In this document: in pieces, positions 35,024 through 41,462 of the stretch | How the letters are laid out: each line of letters begins with the position of its first letter | Position numbering within the stretch: position 1 is the stretch's first letter | NCBI GenBank assembly: GCA_015060075.1 | Contig: SUZE01000001.1 | Coordinates: 62,001 to 126,000 of the forward strand | Origin: Rikenellaceae bacterium | GTDB taxonomy: Bacteria; Bacteroidota; Bacteroidia; Bacteroidales; Rikenellaceae | Length of the DNA: 64,000 nt | Direction: 5' to 3' | Notes under the pieces: model-generated | Told to the model about the DNA's origin: nothing | The model's database searches: none | What the model saw: the letters and a program-made list of their open reading frames with translations, nothing else | Translations under genes and position numbers: made by a program

Positions 35024-35039
35024 GTAGTGCTAAAATTGT

Positions 35040-35069
35040 AAAAGCCGGGCAGCAACGCTCGGCTTTTGT
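35040..35069 (+). terminator. terminator after tonB
   Basis: AAAAGCCGGGC-agcaac-GCTCGGCTTTT with one G-U pair is followed by GTT. It stands 16 nt beyond LPR7, a second case where a conventional terminator follows an LPR. Confidence 0.85.
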
Positions 35070-35075
35070 TAAATA

Positions 35076-36308
35076 ATGAAGATAATGATAGACGAAAAAC
35101 GAGATAAAAAAGAGAAGGGTGTTGTTGTTGATACGCAACAAGAGGAGCGTGCTGTCTTGGTGGCGGTTATTCGTGACGGTCAGGAGCCTCGTCAGGCGGA
35201 GGAGTTCTTAGATGAGTTGGAGTTCCTTGCCGAAACAGCGGCGATAAAGACCGAACGCCGCTTCACGCAGCGACTCTCACAACCTTCGTCACGTATTTAT
35301 GTAGGTCCGGGCAAACTTGAAGAGATAGCCGCCTACTGCGAGGAGAATGAGATAAACGTAGTGATTTTCGATGACGAACTCTCCCCCTCGCAGACTCGCA
35401 ATATCGAGCAGGCTATGCCGTGTCGCGTAATCGACCGTACCCGACTTATCCTCGACATCTTCCGTCAGCGTGCGCAGACCGCCTACGCCAAGACGCAGGT
35501 CGAGTTGGCACAGTGCGAGTATATGTTGCCTCGTTTGGCAGGTTTGTGGACCCACCTCGAACGTCAGCGAGGAGGTACGGGAACTCGTGGCGGTGCCGGT
35601 GAGCGTGAGATTGAGACCGACCGCCGTATTGTTCGTAACCGCATCTCGAAACTCAAAGAGGACCTCAAAAAGATTGACAAGCAGATGGCGGTGCAACGCT
35701 CCAACCGTGGCGGTATGGTGCGTGTGTCGCTGGTCGGATATACTAATGTCGGAAAATCGACCTTGATGAATTTGATTTCAAAGAGCGAGGTTTTTGCCGA
35801 GAATAAACTCTTTGCAACGCTCGATACTACGGTGCGTAAGGTTGTTTTCGATAATCTGCCGTTCCTCTTGTCGGATACCGTAGGGTTTATTCGCAAGTTG
35901 CCTACCGAGTTGATAGAGTCGTTCAAATCGACACTTGACGAGGTGCGCGAGGCGGATTTGTTGATACATGTTGTCGATATTTCGCACCCGCAGTTCGAGG
36001 AGCAGATAGATGTTGTGAAGCAGACTTTGCAGGATATTGGCGCAGGCGATAAACCCGTATATCTCGTGTTTAACAAGATTGATGCCTACACCTACACTCC
36101 GAAAGAGGAAGATGACCTCACCCCTGCGACCAAGGAGAATCGTTCGCTTGATGACTTGAAGCAGAGCTGGTTTGCGAAGCAGAATACACCGTGCATATTT
36201 ATTTCGGCAGCGGAGCGTATCAATATAGAGAAGTTCCGCACCGACCTTTACGGTATGGTGCGCGAAATTCACTGCGGACGCTATCCGTTCAACAATTTCT
36301 TGTATTAA
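35076..36308 (+). CDS. hflX: ribosome-associated GTPase HflX
   Basis: HflX splits stalled ribosomes. The 410-residue protein has the HflX N-terminal nucleotide-binding domain, a glycine-rich stretch before a coiled coil (about residues 165-210, GGTGTRGGAGEREIETDRR), and the G domain with GYTNVGKSTLMN, LSDTVGFIRKLP and NKID. MKIMIDEK and MIDEK are both possible starts. It begins 7 nt after the tonB terminator and is followed by upp. Confidence 0.93.
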   Translation: MKIMIDEKRDKKEKGVVVDTQQEERAVLVAVIRDGQEPRQAEEFLDELEFLAETAAIKTERRFTQRLSQPSSRIYVGPGKLEEIAAYCEENEINVVIFDDELSPSQTRNIEQAMPCRVIDRTRLILDIFRQRAQTAYAKTQVELAQCEYMLPRLAGLWTHLERQRGGTGTRGGAGEREIETDRRIVRNRISKLKEDLKKIDKQMAVQRSNRGGMVRVSLVGYTNVGKSTLMNLISKSEVFAENKLFATLDTTVRKVVFDNLPFLLSDTVGFIRKLPTELIESFKSTLDEVREADLLIHVVDISHPQFEEQIDVVKQTLQDIGAGDKPVYLVFNKIDAYTYTPKEEDDLTPATKENRSLDDLKQSWFAKQNTPCIFISAAERINIEKFRTDLYGMVREIHCGRYPFNNFLY

Positions 36309-36315
36309 AAAACAA

Positions 36316-36330
36316 TGGCTAATAGCAAAT
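36316..36330 (+). repeat. short heptad remnant ATGGCTAATAGC before upp
   Basis: This is a single-and-a-half unit of the TAATGGC type in the usual sense orientation, 20 nt before the upp start. Confidence 0.55.
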
Positions 36331-36349
36331 AATATAATAATATATAGGT

Positions 36350-37003
36350 ATGTTGCATATTTTAGACAAACAGAACACCATCATCAATAAATTTCTTGCA
36401 GAGTTGCGAAATATTGATGTGCAGAAGGATTCGATGCGTTTTCGCCGTAACTTGGAGCGTATTGGTGAATGTACCTCCTACGAACTCTCCAAAACGCTGA
36501 ACTACGCTACAACATCGGTGCAGACACCTCTTGCCGAGGCAAAGGTGGAGTCTATCTCCGATAAGGTGGTGCTTGCAACAATTTTGCGTGCAGGCTTGCC
36601 ACTGCATCAGGGACTGCTCAACTACTTCGATGATGCCGAGAATGCCTTCGTGTCGGCATATCGCAGTTACCTTAACGAGAGCGATTTCGAGATAAAGGTT
36701 GAGTATATTGCTTGTCCGTCATTGGAGGGTAAGACGCTGATTCTCTGCGACCCAATGCTCGCTTCGGGTGCTTCAATGATTGCGGCATACGAAACTCTCT
36801 GCGCTCACGGCGGAAAGCCGGCTCACACTCATATTGTGTCGGTTCTCGGCTGCACCGAGGGTGTCGATTATGTATTGGAGCACACCAATTCCGAAGAGGT
36901 TGATTTGTGGGTAGCGACTGTGGACCCCGTTCTCAATCCGCACAAATATATAGTTCCGGGATTGGGAGATGCGGGGGATTTGTGTTTCGGTGAGAAACTG
37001 TAA
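36350..37003 (+). CDS. upp: uracil phosphoribosyltransferase
   Basis: Upp salvages uracil to UMP with PRPP. The 217-residue protein shows the PRPP motif LCDPMLASGASMIAAYETL, TILRAGLPLHQGLL and the C-terminal uracil-binding region PGLGDAGDLCFG. It follows hflX after 41 nt. The mini-hairpin array of the four-helix-bundle cassette starts 6 nt after its stop. Confidence 0.95.
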   Translation: MLHILDKQNTIINKFLAELRNIDVQKDSMRFRRNLERIGECTSYELSKTLNYATTSVQTPLAEAKVESISDKVVLATILRAGLPLHQGLLNYFDDAENAFVSAYRSYLNESDFEIKVEYIACPSLEGKTLILCDPMLASGASMIAAYETLCAHGGKPAHTHIVSVLGCTEGVDYVLEHTNSEEVDLWVATVDPVLNPHKYIVPGLGDAGDLCFGEKL

Positions 37004-37009
37004 AAATAT

Positions 37010-37153
37010 GGCGCCGCAGTCTTGCGACTACTTTATGGCGGCGGGCTTTCAGCCCTTTATGACGGCGCACCTGTGGTGCTTTACGGGGATTATAAAAAAC
37101 GCCATAGAACCGACTATGTCGGTGACGCCATGGAACGCCGCAGGCGTGACGAT
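37010..37153 (+). repeat. mini-hairpin array, left side of four-helix-bundle cassette
   Basis: Units of about 22-30 bp each contain a different small palindrome (CGCAgtctTGCG, GGGCTttcAGCCC, GCACCtgtGGTGC, CCGACtatGTCGG, CGCCgcaGGCG) between conserved flanks (TTTATGGCGGC forward, then TGACGCCAT reversed). The first 33 bp match the complement of 37775-37807 at 28 of 33 positions. A 29-bp stretch (37103-37131) is repeated exactly at 37729-37757. Confidence 0.85.
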
Positions 37154-37168
37154 ATAAAAATAGCAATT

Positions 37169-37717
37169 ATGGATATCTCAAATCTTCATACAGGTAGTTA
37201 TCGTACATTTTTGGCTTATAGGAAGGCTGAAATTATCTACGATATGACATACTATTTTTGCGAAAAATATCTTCGCAAAGGAGATAGAACTATCGACCAA
37301 ATGGTACAAGCGGCTCGCTCTGGTAAGCAGAATATCATCGAAGGCAAGGAGGCAGCAAGAACATCTTACGAAACTCTCCTCAAATTGATGAATGTTGCAC
37401 GAGCGAGTTTGCAGGAGTTGCTCGCTGATTATGAAGACTATTTGAGGACACGACATCTGCGACAATGGGCATTGAACTCTGTTGAAGTCAAAGCAATGCG
37501 CAAACTCGGTCGCGAGCGTAAAGATTCGGACTACTTTCTCTCTTTGGCGCAGACTCGTAGCGATGAGGTTATAGCAAATATGGTTATTGTGCTTATTTGC
37601 CAAGAGGATGTATTACTCGACCGATACACGAAAAAGCAAGAAGAGAAATTTGTAAAAGAGGGCGGTTTTCGCGAAAAACTCACACGGGAACGACTTGCCT
37701 ATCGCAAGAGTAGATGA
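37169..37717 (+). CDS. four-helix-bundle-suffix protein, copy 1
   Basis: The 182-residue protein is alpha-helical and belongs by pattern to the four helix bundle proteins (23S rRNA intervening-sequence type, related to the Avd accessory protein of diversity-generating retroelements) with the C-terminal suffix segment GGFREKLTRERLAYR. Core features are YRKAEIIYDMTYYFCEKY, ARSGKQNIIEG and LQELLADYEDYL. The start MDISNLHTG avoids an in-frame extension that reads through the hairpin array. It shares a long identical block with copy 2 at 40748. Its function is unknown; relatives bind nucleic acid or a reverse transcriptase, but no retroelement is visible here. Confidence 0.78.
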   Translation: MDISNLHTGSYRTFLAYRKAEIIYDMTYYFCEKYLRKGDRTIDQMVQAARSGKQNIIEGKEAARTSYETLLKLMNVARASLQELLADYEDYLRTRHLRQWALNSVEVKAMRKLGRERKDSDYFLSLAQTRSDEVIANMVIVLICQEDVLLDRYTKKQEEKFVKEGGFREKLTRERLAYRKSR

Positions 37718-37728
37718 TTAATGTCTTT

Positions 37729-37807
37729 CATAGAACCGACTATGTCGGTGACGCCATAGAAGGTGCTTGCACCTGACGCCATAAAGCAGCTGCAAGACTG
37801 CGCCGCC
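37729..37807 (+). repeat. mini-hairpin array, right side of four-helix-bundle cassette
   Basis: Three units hold CCGACtatGTCGG, GGTGCttGCACC-type and GCAGctgcaagaCTGC palindromes between ATAGAA and TGACGCC flanks. The first 29 bp equal the left copy at 37103, and the last 33 bp are an inverted copy of the left end. The rest of the 312-bp spacer is A/T-rich leader of the BACON gene. Confidence 0.85.
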
Positions 37808-37893
37808 AAAATACTTATTCTTTGCATATTTATCGCATAAAAATTTAGAAAATCACAAATTGTTAAAAACTTATTAAAAAATCTCAAAAAATA

Positions 37894-37925
37894 TTTGGAG
37901 AAATAAATTTCACAATATATATTTG
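37894..37925 (+). promoter_or_regulatory. promoter of the BACON lipoprotein gene
   Basis: TTTG at 37894-37897, exactly 20 bp, then TATATTTG at 37918-37925 is a textbook Bacteroidetes promoter. It predicts a leader of about 98 nt. Confidence 0.78.
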
Positions 37926-37930
37926 CAATA

Positions 37931-37958
37931 CACAAGCGGGGTGAATCCCCTTTTTGTG
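37931..37958 (+). promoter_or_regulatory. leader hairpin of the BACON gene
   Basis: CACAA-gc-GGGG-tgaat-CCCC-ttt-TTGTG forms right at the predicted 5' end of the transcript. The GGGG/CCCC stem is followed directly by five U, so it could work as an attenuator or as a 5' protective structure. Confidence 0.45.
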
Positions 37959-38029
37959 TTTGAGTATAATTGAAGAAAACTTACATTTTTTACTAAACAC
38001 TTATTTTTTAATTTCAAATTCTTACAATT

Positions 38030-40372
38030 ATGAAGAAGATTTTTACACTTATGCTGATGCTTGCGTTCGCATTGTTCGCAGGCGTGTCGTGTACAAACGA
38101 CCAGACTGGTGATGAGAAACCGGACCCAACTGCTCCGGTTGTAACCGTTACCGGTGTTCCTGAATTGAACTTGGCTCCTGAGGCTGGTTCGTTCACATTG
38201 AACTATGCTATCGAGAATGCAACTTTGACAGGCGTTCTCAACATCTCGACCGAGGCTGCTTGGTTGACAAAGGGTGAGGATACAGGTGCTGCTGTAACCT
38301 TCAACTATGCAGCTAACTCTGACGCTCCGGGCTCTGCTGCTCGTGAGGCTGTTATCGTATTTGCATACGAGGGTGCTGAGTCTGTATCTGTAACCGTTAA
38401 GCAGGATTCGCAGGCTCCTTCGTTCGAGATTGAGTGGGCAAATGTAACTTGTGGTTATGCACAGTACACTTGTACTCCTGCTGACGGCGAGATGCTCTAC
38501 CTCTTGGCAAGCACTCAGGAGTTGGGCCAGTTTGGTATTCAGGGAGAGACTCCACAGGAGTTGATGCAGAACTATGCACAGTTGTTGGCTTCTTATGGTA
38601 TGCTTACAGGTGAGGCTGATGGTTGGTATGTATTCAAGGGTGCTACGACCGAGATGCCAAAGGAAGCTTCTCGTTTCAGCGCAGAGGATACCGTTACTGT
38701 TTTCGCATTGGGTCTCTCTGTAACTGTTGGTGAGGTGGATCCAGAGACCGGTATGCCGGCTATCACTGTTAATCATCTCACTCCGGTACACGCTTGGGAT
38801 GTTCCATTCTTGCCTTACCCAACTCTTACCGTTCCTGAGGAGCAGTTGGTAAACAATGTTTCGGCTGCTGCTGGTGAGCTCGTTCTCGATTGCGTTTTGG
38901 AGAACGCTTTGAACGATGGTTCGGAGGTTACTCTCAATACTGAGGCTACTTGGGTTCACCCAACTTGGGCTGACAACAAGCTTACTATCGCTTACGATGC
39001 TAACGACATAGCTGTTGCTCGTCGTGCAAAGATTGCTGTTCAGTATGGTTGGTGGACTAACCCATTCGAGGTAACTGTTACGCAGGAGAAGAATGCTGAG
39101 GCTACCGCAATTACATTGAAACTCACTGTTAAGGGTACACAGTTTAATGGTATCTTGGTAGATGTTGAGCCATCTGACCCTGAGGTATACTACGCATTGA
39201 ACCACACTACTCCTGAGAAGGATTGGGAGACAGAGGCTGAGCTTCCAATCGATTGGATGCAAAAGGCAGAGGACCTCGTATCTTACACTGGCAATGCATC
39301 GTTCCACAAGGGCAATTTGACTGACTACCTGGTGAAGACCAATGTACAAAACTACGAGTATAATGGTTTGGAGTACTATGTATATGCAGTAGCAGTTGAT
39401 GCAACATCGGAGGAGAAGACTGACTACTTTGGTAAATTATATACAGAGTGGACAGTTAATAAGATTCTCAGTGAGGTGGTAGTTTCAGAGAAGACAACTG
39501 TAGATGTCAGCAAGATGCCTGCTGTAACTTGGGACCTTGAGAAGAGTGGTCTTGCTTTGAATTCGAAAAACTATTATGCTCGTGAAGTTGTAGAGGGCTC
39601 GACTGTGGTTCTTTACTTCAATGTTGAGAATCCTGTTGAGGGAGCATCGCTTAAGTTGAACGGTACTACTCTCATTGATAGCTACAATGTTGTTGATGGC
39701 GAGCCTGTGATTGACAATGTTGCTGGTACTATCACATTCAAGATTGACGCATTTGACCCAGCAAAGACATCTCACTATATCCGTCCAAACTTTAAGTATA
39801 CTAACGAGACTGACGATTTGTGGGGTATTATGACTCCAAGTTTGCAGTTGACACAAGTTGAAAACCCAGGTATGGCTCTTCCTTACCAGGAGTCGTTCGA
39901 GAATGGCATTGGTAACTTCACTATCAACGATGTTCTTCTCGGTGAAGGTTTGTCGTATGTTTGGAAGCACGAGAATGGTCAGTATGGCTACTATATGAAG
40001 GCTTCGGCTTTTGCAGGTAGCGCAAAGGAGAGTGAGAGTTGGTTGGTATCTCCAAAGATTGACCTCTCTGCTGCAACTATGCCGGGTCTTCAGTTCTCGC
40101 ACACTCACAAGTTCGCAGGTACTCCTGCTGAGGATCTCACTTTGTGGGTAAAGGAGTATGGTGCTGCTGAGTGGACACAGGTAACAATCCCTACTTACGG
40201 AACTGACTCAGATTACGACTTTGTTATTGCTGCTGTTGATTTGTCGGCTTGGGCAGGTAAGAAGGTTCAGATTGGTTTCAAGTACATTTCGTCGACTTCG
40301 GCTGCTGGTACTTGGGAAGTTAAGGATGTTGTAGTTTACGATGCTGGTGGTGCAGCTGCTCCGTTTATGTAA
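38030..40372 (+). CDS. BACON-domain lipoprotein with C-terminal choice-of-anchor-J-like domain
   Basis: The 780-residue protein has a lipoprotein signal (LFAGVSC, Cys21). Two BACON-type beta domains follow (about residues 45-125 and 270-355: LNISTEAAWLT..VTVKQDS and VTLNTEATWVHP..VTVTQEK, with the typical Trp), each followed by a unique domain. From about residue 640 a jelly-roll segment begins with LPYQESFENGIGNFTIND and ends WEVKDVVVYDAGG, like the choice-of-anchor J/cleaved-adhesin family. It is probably surface-exposed and binds carbohydrate or host glycoprotein; this is inference. It has its own promoter and terminator and lies between two paralogous four-helix-bundle genes. Confidence 0.82.
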   Translation: MKKIFTLMLMLAFALFAGVSCTNDQTGDEKPDPTAPVVTVTGVPELNLAPEAGSFTLNYAIENATLTGVLNISTEAAWLTKGEDTGAAVTFNYAANSDAPGSAAREAVIVFAYEGAESVSVTVKQDSQAPSFEIEWANVTCGYAQYTCTPADGEMLYLLASTQELGQFGIQGETPQELMQNYAQLLASYGMLTGEADGWYVFKGATTEMPKEASRFSAEDTVTVFALGLSVTVGEVDPETGMPAITVNHLTPVHAWDVPFLPYPTLTVPEEQLVNNVSAAAGELVLDCVLENALNDGSEVTLNTEATWVHPTWADNKLTIAYDANDIAVARRAKIAVQYGWWTNPFEVTVTQEKNAEATAITLKLTVKGTQFNGILVDVEPSDPEVYYALNHTTPEKDWETEAELPIDWMQKAEDLVSYTGNASFHKGNLTDYLVKTNVQNYEYNGLEYYVYAVAVDATSEEKTDYFGKLYTEWTVNKILSEVVVSEKTTVDVSKMPAVTWDLEKSGLALNSKNYYAREVVEGSTVVLYFNVENPVEGASLKLNGTTLIDSYNVVDGEPVIDNVAGTITFKIDAFDPAKTSHYIRPNFKYTNETDDLWGIMTPSLQLTQVENPGMALPYQESFENGIGNFTINDVLLGEGLSYVWKHENGQYGYYMKASAFAGSAKESESWLVSPKIDLSAATMPGLQFSHTHKFAGTPAEDLTLWVKEYGAAEWTQVTIPTYGTDSDYDFVIAAVDLSAWAGKKVQIGFKYISSTSAAGTWEVKDVVVYDAGGAAAPFM

Positions 40373-40397
40373 TCAACATTTGATTAACTGATATTTC

Positions 40398-40432
40398 GCC
40401 CGACTGCTCTTTTAGAGTGGTCGGGCTTTTTT
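40398..40432 (+). terminator. terminator after the BACON gene
   Basis: GCCCGACTGCTCT-ttt-AGAGTGGTCGGGC with two wobble pairs and TTTTTT is a strong rho-independent terminator. Confidence 0.92.
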
Positions 40433-40436
40433 GTGA

Positions 40437-40559
40437 TGGGGGTAGGGGAGATAGGGTTGCTGGGGGTTGCTGGGGTTTACTGGGGGGTACTGAGGGTACT
40501 GGGGGTACTGGGGTTTACTGGGGGTACTAGGGGTACTAGGGGTACTAGGGGTACTAGGG
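40437..40559 (+). repeat. G-rich nonamer array (GGGGTACTA)
   Basis: About twelve G-runs of 3-6 G, mostly 9 bp apart, end with four near-perfect GGGGTACTA units. Earlier units vary (TTGCTGGGG, TTTACTGGGG). The plus strand could fold into G-quadruplexes. Confidence 0.85.
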
Positions 40560-40588
40560 AATAAATGCTATATACTATATCGTATGTA

Positions 40589-40674
40589 TAACCCTATAAC
40601 CCTCAGAATCCCCAGAATCCCCAGTTTCCCCAAAAAAACCATAACCCTCAGAGCCCTTAGTCCCCATAACCCCT
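40589..40674 (+). repeat. C-rich nonamer array (AGAATCCCC type)
   Basis: ACCCTATAACCCTCAGAATCC, AGAATCCCC, AGTTTCCCC and related units lie opposite in base composition to the G-rich array just upstream, so the two can partly pair. The word CCTCAGAATCCCCAGAA at 40601 recurs exactly at 41294. Confidence 0.78.
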
Positions 40675-40711
40675 AAAAAATATAAAAAACCACAAAAAAC
40701 CTCCCGAAAAG

Positions 40712-40742
40712 TTGCAGAGTCTCCGTATAATTTTTACATTTG
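40712..40742 (+). promoter_or_regulatory. promoter of four-helix-bundle copy 2
   Basis: TTG at 40712-40714, 20 bp, then TACATTTG at 40735-40742 fits the Bacteroidetes consensus. The ATG follows after 5 nt, so the mRNA may be leaderless. Confidence 0.6.
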
Positions 40743-40747
40743 TATTA

Positions 40748-41284
40748 ATGAATAATATTGGTCCACATAGCACGCTCAAGGGATATCGCAAGGCAGAGAT
40801 TATCTACGATATGACCTACTATTTTTGTGAAAAATATCTTCGCAAAGGTGACCGTACCATAGACCAAATGGTGCAAGCGGCTCGTTCGGGCAAGCAGAAT
40901 ATCATCGAGGGTATGGCGGTTGGTGAAACCTCGAAGGAGATGTTGTTGAAATTACTATATGTGGCGAAAGGCAGTTTGCAAGAGTTGCTTGCTGACTATC
41001 AAGACTATTTGCGTGTGCGAAATCTGCGACAGTGGGAGTCGAACTCGCTCGAAGTTGAGGCTATGCGTAGGTTGGGAAAAGAACACGATGATAGTGGCTA
41101 CTTTCTATCACTGGCGGAGAGCCGTAACGATGAGGTTATTGCTAATATGGTAATAGTGCTGATACACCAAGCAGATGTGCTGATTGAACGCTATTATAAT
41201 TGGCATTACAATAAATTTTTGGAGCAGGGCGGTTTTCGTGAAAAACTGACACGAGAGCGATTGGCTCATCGTCAAAACGAGTAA
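40748..41284 (+). CDS. four-helix-bundle-suffix protein, copy 2
   Basis: The 178-residue protein is a close paralogue of copy 1 (37169), with a shared identical block from YRKAEIIYDMTYYF through RSGKQNIIEG, the LQELLADY.DYLR core and the suffix GGFREKLTRERLAHR. Differences concentrate in the middle helix and the tail. The ORF track start 12 codons upstream includes the promoter; MNNIGPHS at 40748 is used. It is flanked by 17-bp direct repeats inside C-rich nonamer words, whereas copy 1 is flanked by hairpin arrays. Function is unknown. Confidence 0.78.
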   Translation: MNNIGPHSTLKGYRKAEIIYDMTYYFCEKYLRKGDRTIDQMVQAARSGKQNIIEGMAVGETSKEMLLKLLYVAKGSLQELLADYQDYLRVRNLRQWESNSLEVEAMRRLGKEHDDSGYFLSLAESRNDEVIANMVIVLIHQADVLIERYYNWHYNKFLEQGGFREKLTRERLAHRQNE

Positions 41285-41293
41285 ATTATATCG

Positions 41294-41322
41294 CCTCAGA
41301 ATCCCCAGAACCCATAGAAACC
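41294..41322 (+). repeat. C-rich nonamer words downstream of copy 2
   Basis: CCTCAGAATCCCCAGAA is an exact 17-bp copy of 40601-40617, followed by CCCATAGAAACCCC. With the upstream array it brackets the four-helix-bundle gene. Confidence 0.8.
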
Positions 41323-41462
41323 CCATTTTGTTTAGGTAGAAAAATTCACTTTTTCCGCCAAATAGTTTGCAGTTACGAAAAAACTTTGTAACTTTATAAA
41401 ACGATTTGGCGCAGTACGCCAATTTGGAGGCAAAACAAAGAACACTTAAAACTATAAATGCT

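Noticed and set aside
37022-37168. 49-residue extension of four-helix-bundle copy 1
   Set aside because: It is a translation of the hairpin array; the paralogue at 40748 starts at a position equivalent to the shorter form.
37910-39349. 479-codon minus-strand ORF opposite the BACON gene
   Set aside because: Shadow ORF crossing the promoter and signal peptide of the real gene; no recognisable domain.
40437-40674. CRISPR-like array
   Set aside because: Units are only 9 bp with no spacers and no cas genes nearby; it is a simple tandem repeat.
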